Below are positions 1-5,575 of a DNA stretch of 10,316 nucleotides, piece after piece. The notes beneath the pieces are model-generated. The model did not search any database, was not told the DNA's origin, and was given only the letters and a program-made list of their open reading frames with translations. Numbering within the stretch: the first letter of the stretch is position 1; every line of letters begins with the position of its first letter. The DNA comes from Promethearchaeota archaeon (GTDB taxonomy: Archaea; Asgardarchaeota; Lokiarchaeia; Sigynarchaeales; SOKP01): NCBI GenBank assembly GCA_016839845.1, contig JAEOTL010000047.1, positions 1 through 10,316 on the forward strand, given 5' to 3'. The position numbers and the translations under genes were made by a program.

Positions 1-623
1 GGAGTCTCAGGAGTGTTATAAAAAAATGGCCTATTTGGCTCGCTCACAGATTTCCTTTTCCCGGATTTATGGATAATGTCTGTTTCAAAATGTTTGGTGT
101 GAAAACAAAAATTTCTAACTCTTTATTCGAAGGATGGGTTGATGCGGAGTTTGTTGAATTTGGAAAAGATGTAGTAGTAGGACAGGGAGCAATTGTACAA
201 TCTGCTGTAATCATAGGTAATCTATTAATAATCAGAAAAACAATCGTTGAAGATGATGTGAGAATAGGCTCACATGCTATAATTATGCCAGGTACACATA
301 TTGGGCATAATTGTATATTAGCCGCGAATTCTGTGACTACAGTGGGTCAGGTTTTAGAGAGAGGGTACATTTATGCTGGAGTTCCTGCAAAAAAATTCAA
401 GAAGAACTATTTTTTTGAGGATGGATTAGAAGATAGAATCGGTCATGTAGAGGATGTTGAAGCATTACGAGAGAAATATGAAGAAATATATACTAAAAGA
501 TATGATCAAATTACCCGTAAGGATCGCCGTGAAATAAAAAGAGAAAAGAAGGAAGATGAAAAGAAGAGATTTGATGTCGCTGCTGAAGAATGGGAAGAAT
601 TTGACGATGGGTTCAATATATAG
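1..623 (+). CDS. Left-handed beta-helix (hexapeptide-repeat) acyltransferase, 5' end missing
   Basis: The frame is open to the left edge (first full codon at base 3), giving 206 visible residues. The segment before the first ATG (base 69) reads like protein (WPIWLAHRFPFPGF), so that ATG is probably internal and the gene starts outside the window. Residues about 50-125 show the loose six-residue periodicity of hexapeptide acyltransferases (VEFGKDVVVGQGAIV, VEDDVRIGSHAIIMPGTHIG), ending in the family's hallmark exit AGVPAKKFKKN. Enzymes of this fold transfer acetyl or other acyl groups from CoA to sugars, amino acids or lipids as trimers; the substrate cannot be read here. After the beta-helix comes an unusual tail of about 80 residues rich in Lys, Glu and Arg (KDRREIKREKKEDEKKR), probably a charged helix or coiled coil, ending in an acidic patch. 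The fold call is firm, the specificity unknown. Confidence 0.8.
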   Translation, partial: SLRSVIKKWPIWLAHRFPFPGFMDNVCFKMFGVKTKISNSLFEGWVDAEFVEFGKDVVVGQGAIVQSAVIIGNLLIIRKTIVEDDVRIGSHAIIMPGTHIGHNCILAANSVTTVGQVLERGYIYAGVPAKKFKKNYFFEDGLEDRIGHVEDVEALREKYEEIYTKRYDQITRKDRREIKREKKEDEKKRFDVAAEEWEEFDDGFNI

Positions 624-721
624 CAAAGAAATTATAGTCTAACTAAAGTCATTATTATTCTTCCTCTTTATAGTTTGAGTTTTTACTATTAATTTGATTA
701 GTTTTATAATGGTAATTTTCT

Positions 722-733
722 TAATATATAAAT
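722..733 (+). promoter_or_regulatory. Candidate TATA box of the TPR-longin gene
   Basis: An AT-only run TAATATATAAAT sits about 50 bases before the ATG at 780 in a 156-base intergenic gap. Archaeal TBP boxes lie about 25 bases before the start of transcription, which would place initiation near 750 and leave a leader of roughly 30 nt. The background is so AT-rich that this remains a guess. Confidence 0.3.
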
Positions 734-756
734 TAAAAATAGAAAGTTAGAATCCA

Positions 757-777
757 AGTTTTTCAAAAACTAGTTTT
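757..777 (+). promoter_or_regulatory. Overlapping palindromes just before the TPR-longin start codon
   Basis: Bases 757-771 are a perfect inverted repeat, AGTTTTT-C-AAAAACT. Bases 766-777 form a second perfect palindrome, AAAACTAGTTTT, which reuses the right arm of the first. Together they make three alternating arms ending two bases before the ATG at 780. One single-base loop is too tight for a full RNA hairpin, so a DNA operator or mutually exclusive leader structures are both possible. The function is inferred only; AT-rich sequence produces some such palindromes by chance. Confidence 0.35.
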
Positions 778-779
778 AT

Positions 780-2855
780 ATGGATAAAATTATGCTATTC
801 TCCGAATCTAAAGAACTAATTATTGTAAGAGAACTCATTGATAAAAGCGAGCTTGATGAAGCGGAACAATTGATTGAAAGTTTTGAAGAAAAAAAAGGAC
901 ATACCCTCTATGATATAGTTCTATGTCATCATCTAAAATGTATGCTCTTAGGTGAACGAGGATTTTATGAAGATGCTGTCAAATTTGGTGAAGAAACGTA
1001 TAAGGAGAGTTTAAAGTTAGGTAAAAACCTTCTTTCAGTTGATATCTTACTAGAAATGGCATTAGGTTTATTAAATATTGGTCAAACAGATAAAGCTCAT
1101 GATATTAACAAGCAGTGCGAAGAATTACTAAAAACATTAACCTCAATATCACCAACAGAGTACAAGCAAAGAAAGGCATATATTGCTTTTGTAAAAGGGT
1201 GGATCTACAGTCAAAAAATAGGTCCTGATCAGTCAATAAAAGAGTTTGAACTCAGTCTATCATTACGAGAGGAACTTGGGATCAAAAAGGACATTGCCTA
1301 TTCACTTTATGGTATTGCCAATATTTATATGTTCCAACAAGATTTTGACCGTGCTTTATCAACCTTAGAGCGAGGTATGAGTTTTGCCAAAGATAGTGGT
1401 AATAAATTGTCTATAGGAGGAATTCTATATTGTATGGGAAGGGTACATAAATTTAAAGTTGATTTTGACCGGAGTATTATGTATCTAAACCGTAGCTTGG
1501 CAATTTACAAGGACCTTAATAATAAATTTATGATTTCAAGGAATCTTAACGCTCTAGGAGAGATTTATGGGAACAAAGGGGAATTAGATAATAGCATTAG
1601 AGTTTATGAGCAAAGCTTAGAACTATTAAAGGAAATTGACAATAAACTTTTCATAGCTGATGTTTTTAATAGTTTAGCTTTCTGTTACAAAATGAAAGGA
1701 GAACTAGATCGTGCTTTAGAATGCGTAAAACAATCTATGACACTAACTCAAGAGTTAGGAACCTTTAAGGCTTTTAATAATCATTTTCTAATTCAAATAT
1801 ATATTGATAAAGGTGATCTTGAGCGAGCGCAAAGTTCTCTAATTGAATTTGAGCAACTGAATAGTAAAATCAAATATAAACAAATTAATTCAATGTATCT
1901 TCTTGATAAGGCTTTGCTTTTGAAAACTAGTTCTCGAGCTCTTAATCGGGGTAAAGCTGAAGAAATATTAAAACAAATTCTTGAAGATGGGGATTTACAT
2001 TATAACATAAAAATAGAAGTATTACTTAATTTATGTGAATTACTCTTAACTGATTTACAAATAACCAATGATCTAGAAGTTTTGCAGGAGATAAAACCAT
2101 ATATCACAGAACTATTAGATTTATCTGATAAAACTCATTCTTTTTGGATTTTAGGTGAAACTTACCTTCTACAAGCCAAATTATCATTAATTTCATTGAA
2201 TCTAGAAGAAGCTCGAAAATTGTTAACTCAAGGACAGAAAATTGCTGAAAATTATGGACTTTCCTTATTGGCTAAGAAGATTTCAAATGAACATGATGAA
2301 TTACTCAAGCAATTGAAAGTGTGGGAAAATCTAAAAGAATCAAAAGCACCTTTAAAAGAACGTATAGAATTAGCGAGTTTAAATGAGCAAATGGAAAATA
2401 TGATGCATAAACGAGCAATAGAGGGTCTTGAACTTTCAAATGAAGAGCCAGTCTATATTTTAATTGTTACAGAGGGAGGAAGGCCCATATTCTCTCAGTC
2501 ATTCATTGAAGATCAAAAGTTTGAAGATCATCTTTTTGGAGGATTTTTTAGCGCAATTAATTCTTTTATTGGTGAAATGTTTTCTGAAGGTCTCGATCGT
2601 GCGAGTTTTGGAGAACATACACTTCTTATGCACTCCGTACCGCCCTTTTTTATGTGTTATGTATTTAAAGGCCAATCCTATTCTGCTCAACAAAAAGTTA
2701 TAGAATTTATAGACAAGATTCAGACTAATGATCTAATATGGCATACTTTCAACAAATTTAATCAAGCGAATAAAGAGATTCAGAAAAAAGATATCCCTTC
2801 CCTTGAGCCCCTAATAAATGAAATTTTTATCAGTAAAACAAGACAATTTAATTAA
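780..2855 (+). CDS. TPR-repeat protein with C-terminal longin-like domain
   Basis: A 691-residue soluble protein with no signal peptide or membrane segment. Residues about 10-120 are helical TPR-like repeats. Residues 170-329 hold four TPRs of exactly 40 residues each, in the kinesin-light-chain/regulator style (YSLYGIANIYMFQQDFDRAL, NALGEIYGNKGELDNSI). More degenerate helical repeats run to about 500, followed by a charged linker (505-552). Residues about 557-650 switch to an alpha/beta pattern that matches a longin/roadblock-type fold: strands YILIVTE and RPIFSQSF, helix LFGGFFSAINSFIGEMF, strands LDRASFGE, HTLLMHSV and FFMCYVFKG, then helix SAQQKVIEFIDKI. Longin and roadblock folds are known to be expanded in Asgard archaea, where they are proposed to regulate small GTPases. 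A scaffold joining protein partners to such machinery is therefore likely but inferred. The start is the first ATG; a second in-frame ATG at 792 is possible. No Shine-Dalgarno site is seen. Confidence 0.85.
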   Translation: MDKIMLFSESKELIIVRELIDKSELDEAEQLIESFEEKKGHTLYDIVLCHHLKCMLLGERGFYEDAVKFGEETYKESLKLGKNLLSVDILLEMALGLLNIGQTDKAHDINKQCEELLKTLTSISPTEYKQRKAYIAFVKGWIYSQKIGPDQSIKEFELSLSLREELGIKKDIAYSLYGIANIYMFQQDFDRALSTLERGMSFAKDSGNKLSIGGILYCMGRVHKFKVDFDRSIMYLNRSLAIYKDLNNKFMISRNLNALGEIYGNKGELDNSIRVYEQSLELLKEIDNKLFIADVFNSLAFCYKMKGELDRALECVKQSMTLTQELGTFKAFNNHFLIQIYIDKGDLERAQSSLIEFEQLNSKIKYKQINSMYLLDKALLLKTSSRALNRGKAEEILKQILEDGDLHYNIKIEVLLNLCELLLTDLQITNDLEVLQEIKPYITELLDLSDKTHSFWILGETYLLQAKLSLISLNLEEARKLLTQGQKIAENYGLSLLAKKISNEHDELLKQLKVWENLKESKAPLKERIELASLNEQMENMMHKRAIEGLELSNEEPVYILIVTEGGRPIFSQSFIEDQKFEDHLFGGFFSAINSFIGEMFSEGLDRASFGEHTLLMHSVPPFFMCYVFKGQSYSAQQKVIEFIDKIQTNDLIWHTFNKFNQANKEIQKKDIPSLEPLINEIFISKTRQFN

Positions 2856-2877
2856 TTGAATTAGAATAAAACAGGTA

Positions 2878-3585
2878 TTATTTGATAATAAAATACATCC
2901 TTCTATTGTTTTTTCCCTTATTTACTGTTTTTGTTACTTCAATCTGACCAATTTCTTTTAAATGGTTGATATGAGTACCACCATCGACCTGTTCATCAAT
3001 ATCTCCTATTCTAACTATGCGAAATTCTTTAATATTCTTAGGTAATCCTACAGCTAAGCGTGCTAATTCTGGTTTTCCTAAAACTTTATCTCTAGTCATA
3101 TAATCAATCGAAATTGGTAAATCTTTTTCAATGAAGGTATTTGCTTCATCCACAAAAGTTCGCAACTTTTCAGGAGAGTAATCAAGCATTGAGAAATCCA
3201 TTCTGGTTTTATCCATCTCAATTTGATTTCCAGTTATTTTCGCATCAGCCCTCTTATAAAGGATATTACTGATTAAATGAGAAGCTGTATGATATCTCAT
3301 AAATGTATATCTACGTTCCCAATCAAGTTCACAATGAACCTCATCACCTTCTTTTAAACCTGGCTTATTTACTTCATGACTGATATTCACAGAAAACTTT
3401 CCAACATACACAACTTTATATTCTTGATCATCCTTGAAAATTGAACCCTCGTCCCATGGTTGACCTCCCCCTTTTGGATAAAAGGCAGTATTATCAAGAA
3501 CGATATATTTTTCATCTGTGACACTTACAACTTTCGCATTCCAGTTTTTAAGGTAAGAATCATCCATATACAGTGCTCTAGCCAT
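2878..3585 (-). CDS. alaX: AlaX-type alanyl-tRNA editing protein (AlaX-M size)
   Basis: This 235-residue protein is a free-standing relative of the editing domain of alanyl-tRNA synthetase; such enzymes hydrolyse Ser- or Gly-mischarged tRNA-Ala in the cytoplasm. The glycine-rich N-terminal motif GGGQPWDEG (39-47) and the length fit the medium AlaX class. The first zinc-binding motif, HTASH, is intact (His99, His103). The second motif, usually C-GGTH, reads VDGGTHINHLKEIG, so the usual Cys is Asp201 while His205 is kept. From memory, some AlaX subfamilies carry this change, so it need not mean loss of function. The start is the first ATG; it is preceded directly by an 11-base T run on the coding strand and has no ribosome-binding site. 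It lies 31 nt downstream of a zinc-ribbon gene in the same direction, so co-transcription is possible. It is convergent with the TPR-longin gene, with stops 22 bases apart. Confidence 0.93.
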   Translation of the reverse strand: MARALYMDDSYLKNWNAKVVSVTDEKYIVLDNTAFYPKGGGQPWDEGSIFKDDQEYKVVYVGKFSVNISHEVNKPGLKEGDEVHCELDWERRYTFMRYHTASHLISNILYKRADAKITGNQIEMDKTRMDFSMLDYSPEKLRTFVDEANTFIEKDLPISIDYMTRDKVLGKPELARLAVGLPKNIKEFRIVRIGDIDEQVDGGTHINHLKEIGQIEVTKTVNKGKNNRRMYFIIK

Positions 3586-3596
3586 AAAAAAAAAAA
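3586..3596 (-). terminator. T11 tract abutting the alaX start codon
   Basis: The coding strand carries eleven consecutive T residues directly before the alaX ATG, downstream of the zinc ribbon-1 stop. T-rich tracts are the core archaeal termination signal. This could end or attenuate the zinc-ribbon transcript, or simply be an unstructured leader. It replaces any ribosome-binding site for alaX. Confidence 0.25.
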
Positions 3597-3616
3597 TAAT
3601 CCATTACCTTATAACT

Positions 3617-3769
3617 TTAATCCTTTTCATGGATTTCAGAAGGTTTTACGCCATCAAACATTTCTAATTTCAAAAATTTAACTTCTTTTTTACATTGAGG
3701 ACAGAAATAATATCCAGGTTCCTTGTTTTCGAAATGAAACCCACATTCTTTGCAAACAGCGTAAAACAT
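3617..3769 (-). CDS. Mini zinc-ribbon (rubredoxin-like) protein 1, 50 aa
   Basis: A small ORF of 50 residues starting MFYAVCKECGFHFENKEPGY and continuing YFCPQCKKEVKF. It has two CxxC knuckles (Cys6/Cys9 and Cys23/Cys26) separated by 13 residues, the layout of rubredoxin-like domains such as the one at the end of rubrerythrin, so it should bind one Zn or Fe ion. A short charged tail follows (KPSEIHEKD). It is real because the next gene upstream encodes a clear paralogue of the same length and design, with conserved CK-CG, ENKE-G, YFCP-C, KE-KF and KP blocks. It starts 25 nt after that gene's stop and ends 31 nt before alaX. No ribosome-binding site is visible. The cellular role is unknown; such proteins may act as electron carriers, redox sensors or nucleic-acid/protein adaptors. 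Confidence 0.85.
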   Translation of the reverse strand: MFYAVCKECGFHFENKEPGYYFCPQCKKEVKFLKLEMFDGVKPSEIHEKD

Positions 3770-3794
3770 ATATTAAGAAAAAGAAAAATAGTAT

Positions 3795-3947
3795 TTAATT
3801 TATTTCATTAAGTTCATTAGGTTTAGCACCACAAAAGGCTTCTACTTTGATAAACTTCATTTCTTTTGAGCAATTAGGACAGAAGTATTTTCCTTGTTCC
3901 TTATTTTCGAGGGAGTATCCACACTTCTTACACACCACAGCGTTCAT
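3795..3947 (-). CDS. Mini zinc-ribbon (rubredoxin-like) protein 2, 50 aa
   Basis: A 50-residue paralogue of the downstream protein, starting MNAVVCKKCGYSLENKEQGK and continuing YFCPNCSKEMKF. The four metal ligands Cys6, Cys9, Cys23 and Cys26 have the same 13-residue spacing. An extra cysteine (Cys39, in EAFCGAKP) is absent from its neighbour. The ATG is preceded at 9 nt by a good ribosome-binding site, GGTGAT (3957-3962), so this is probably the first gene of a unit running through zinc ribbon-1 and perhaps alaX. The conserved length and conserved residues outside the cysteines show a recent tandem duplication under selection (inference). Function unknown beyond metal binding. Confidence 0.87.
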   Translation of the reverse strand: MNAVVCKKCGYSLENKEQGKYFCPNCSKEMKFIKVEAFCGAKPNELNEIN

Positions 3948-3956
3948 ACAATAAAT

Positions 3957-3962
3957 ATCACC
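3957..3962 (-). promoter_or_regulatory. Ribosome-binding site of zinc ribbon-2
   Basis: GGTGAT on the minus strand, 9 nt before the ATG, matches the part of the 16S rRNA complement shared by GGAGGTGATC. It supports the 3947 start and marks this gene, rather than zinc ribbon-1, as a likely translation entry point. Confidence 0.55.
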
Positions 3963-4068
3963 ATTAGAGTTTTAATAAATTCTCATTATGATTTAGAAAA
4001 AACTAATAACATACTAAACCATAAGATAAGTTTTTAACAAAAAAATTGAATAAAATAAAGAAAATTTG

Positions 4069-4129
4069 ATGAATCCCTATACCATTGCGGGTAGTCATCC
4101 TACAACAATAATTTATTTGAAGGATTCAT
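4069..4129 (-). other. Possible structured RNA or stem-loop between zinc-ribbon genes
   Basis: In the 219-base gap between zinc ribbons 3 and 2, ATGAATCC (4069-4076) is complementary to GGATTCAT (4122-4129). Read as minus-strand RNA, a G-U and a U-A pair extend this to a 10-bp stem. The loop contains a second small hairpin, GTAG-TCATC-CTAC (4091-4103). The segment is visibly less AT-rich than its flanks. It could be a leader element of the zinc ribbon-2 transcript, a small RNA or chance. No known riboswitch, tRNA or C/D-box pattern fits. Confidence 0.25.
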
Positions 4130-4166
4130 TCATAACGGGTTCCATCATTTTTTTTGATATTGTTTA

Positions 4167-4277
4167 TCACTTAAAGCTTAAGATCATAAAATATGTTATC
4201 TTTCCGCAAGTCGAACAGAAATAATATCCGTCTTTATTTCCACTCGCTTGATTCCTACATTTCAAACAGAAAATCAT
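4167..4277 (-). CDS. Short mini zinc-ribbon protein 3, 36 aa
   Basis: A 36-residue ORF: MIFCLKCRNQASGNKDGYYF then CSTCGKITYFMILSFK. Cys4, Cys7, Cys21 and Cys24 keep exactly the C-x2-C-x13-C-x2-C spacing of the two downstream paralogues, and the GYYFC block matches zinc ribbon-1. It lacks the last dozen or so residues of the others (the KP-containing tail) and two residues at the N-terminus. The region after the second knuckle is hydrophobic rather than charged. It may be a functional minimal ribbon or a decaying copy; intact ligands favour the former. It is divergent from the LRR gene and 219 bases upstream of zinc ribbon-2, so it probably has its own promoter. Confidence 0.65.
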   Translation of the reverse strand: MIFCLKCRNQASGNKDGYYFCSTCGKITYFMILSFK

Positions 4278-4369
4278 TCTGCATCAAATGGTTAATGAGG
4301 AACAAGATTTAAAATATTTGAGTTTTAATATAAAAGTGGATTTTAAGAATTATAAATAAATAATAAGTC

Positions 4370-4378
4370 TTATATAAT
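4370..4378 (+). promoter_or_regulatory. Candidate TATA box of the LRR gene
   Basis: TTATATAAT lies about 60 bases before the LRR ATG. The expected transcription start would be near 4400, giving a leader of about 37 nt. The box touches an inverted repeat that follows it directly, which adds some weight to the promoter call. Confidence 0.4.
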
Positions 4379-4400
4379 TATACATACGGATTATGTATAA
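4378..4400 (+). promoter_or_regulatory. Perfect 9-5-9 inverted repeat, candidate operator
   Basis: TTATACATA, spacer CGGAT, TATGTATAA: both nine-base arms match perfectly. The element fills the space between the predicted TATA box and the predicted transcription start of the LRR gene. This is where a dimeric helix-turn-helix repressor would block archaeal initiation. Operator function is inferred from position and symmetry only; it could also serve the divergent zinc ribbon-3 gene. Confidence 0.45.
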
Positions 4401-4436
4401 CTTAGTAAATTTTGAAAGCCTAACAAGGGATTACAC

Positions 4437-5474
4437 ATGAAAGTTGTTGAAGTAGCTGGCACTAAATTTGAGGTCAAAAAGGGATTTCTTGATTTAAGTC
4501 TTTTAGAAATAAAAGATATTGGTGAAATACAAGGATTATCAAAAATAAAAGATCTAAAGAATCTCGAATTAAGTTCAAATGATATTGGAACAGTAGAAGG
4601 GTTAGATGATTTAACTGAGTTAGAGATCCTAAATTTGGGCAATAATAATATAATCGACATACAAGGATTGGATAATTTACATAATCTCAAAATTCTACAT
4701 CTTATAAGCAATCGAATTTCTGATATAAAAGGATTAGAACATTTAACCAATTTGGAAGAGTTATATCTAAGGGGAAATCAGATATCTGAATTAAAAGGTT
4801 TAGAAAAACTAACTTCTCTAATAAGGTTAGATCTCTCTTGGAATGAGATTATAGAAATCAAAAATCTTGGAACTCTAACGAATCTCGAAGTCTTATGGAT
4901 TGCGGGAAACAAGTTAGAAGAGATTAAGAATTTCGATAAATTAGAGAATTTAGAAGTATTAAATCTTGCGGGAAATCAAATAAAAAGTGTTGGAGGATTG
5001 GAGAATCTAAAAAATCTAAAAAGTCTCTATTTAAATAATAATTTAATTCAAGATATTAATAGTTTGGATACTTTAGATAGCTTGGAAACCCTATGGCTTA
5101 ATACAAATCAAATTTCAAAAATTAGAGGTTTAGATAATTGTAAATCTTTAAGAATTCTTAACCTAAAGCAGAATAATCTGACTCAAATAAGGGGTTTATA
5201 TTCATTAAACGAATTGGAAACCTTATTTCTTTCAGAGAACAGTATTGGTGAAATTAAAGGTCTTGAAGCATTAACAAAGTTAGAAACACTTGATTTAGGT
5301 CAAAATAAAATAATCCACATTAAGGGATTAGAATCTTTAATGAATTTAAAGGATTTATGGCTAGCAGATAATCTTATCCCTCAAAAAATATTAGAACAAT
5401 TAGGGGGTTTAGATTCTGGTGGATGTGCAAACGATCCATTAAAATTCGTCCAATATAGTCTTATTAATTTGTAA
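4437..5474 (+). CDS. SDS22-type leucine-rich repeat protein
   Basis: A 345-residue soluble solenoid protein. After a short N-terminal strand segment (MKVVEVAGTKFEVKKG) and a cap-like repeat (15-36), residues 37-300 are twelve uninterrupted repeats of exactly 22 residues. Their consensus is LxxLexLxLxxNxIxxIkGLex, the short SDS22-like LRR class. The C-terminal cap (301-345) contains LEQLGGLDSGGCANDPLKFVQY, resembling the ending of other small Asgard LRR proteins as I recall them. There is no signal peptide or transmembrane segment, so it should act in the cytoplasm as a protein-binding scaffold. SDS22 relatives in eukaryotes bind phosphatases; no partner can be named here. The ATG has only a weak upstream GGGAT. 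A candidate promoter and inverted repeat precede it. Gene direction is shared with gdhA, 101 bases downstream, but that gap may hold its own promoter. Confidence 0.92.
   Translation: MKVVEVAGTKFEVKKGFLDLSLLEIKDIGEIQGLSKIKDLKNLELSSNDIGTVEGLDDLTELEILNLGNNNIIDIQGLDNLHNLKILHLISNRISDIKGLEHLTNLEELYLRGNQISELKGLEKLTSLIRLDLSWNEIIEIKNLGTLTNLEVLWIAGNKLEEIKNFDKLENLEVLNLAGNQIKSVGGLENLKNLKSLYLNNNLIQDINSLDTLDSLETLWLNTNQISKIRGLDNCKSLRILNLKQNNLTQIRGLYSLNELETLFLSENSIGEIKGLEALTKLETLDLGQNKIIHIKGLESLMNLKDLWLADNLIPQKILEQLGGLDSGGCANDPLKFVQYSLINL
4545..5336 (+). repeat. Twelve 66-bp coding repeats of the LRR array
   Basis: The repeats are periodic in protein (12 units of 22 residues without insertion or deletion) but clearly diverged in DNA, so this is an old array kept in register by selection rather than a recent satellite expansion. 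Confidence 0.85.
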
Positions 5475-5575
5475 ACACTTTTTAGAAATTTTTTAAATAT
5501 TAAAGAGTAATAATACTGATCATATATCATAATCAAGTTAAATTTAGAAATTACAAATTTATATGGTAAAAACTT

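Noticed and set aside
69..71. ATG at 69 as the true start of the first gene
   Set aside because: The frame is open to the window edge, and the 22 residues before this ATG look like coding sequence, so the gene is best treated as 5'-truncated.
2464..2703. Open frames on both strands inside the TPR-longin gene
   Set aside because: They overlap the well-supported longin-like coding region and encode no recognisable domain, so they are shadow frames.
4003..4098. Minus-strand ORF of 31 codons (MTTRNGIGIH..., hydrophobic middle) in the gap between zinc ribbons 3 and 2
   Set aside because: No ribosome-binding site, no resemblance to the neighbours, and it overlaps the possible stem-loop; such ORFs are common by chance in AT-rich DNA.
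4069..4145. tRNA or C/D-box RNA suggested by GATGAATCC and GGGTTCC
   Set aside because: No acceptor stem, anticodon arm or D-box CTGA could be placed at proper distances on either strand.
4391..4750. Antisense 119-codon frame over the LRR gene start
   Set aside because: It is the complementary shadow of the LRR repeats; its apparent SNP periodicity only mirrors the 66-bp coding repeat.
4545..5336. 66-bp periodicity as a CRISPR array or DNA satellite
   Set aside because: The repeat is continuous coding sequence without identical repeats or spacers and is explained by the LRR protein.
5539..5561. TAAATTT...AAATTTA inverted repeat before gdhA
   Set aside because: Arms contain only A and T with a 9-base spacer; this is readily expected by chance in this background.
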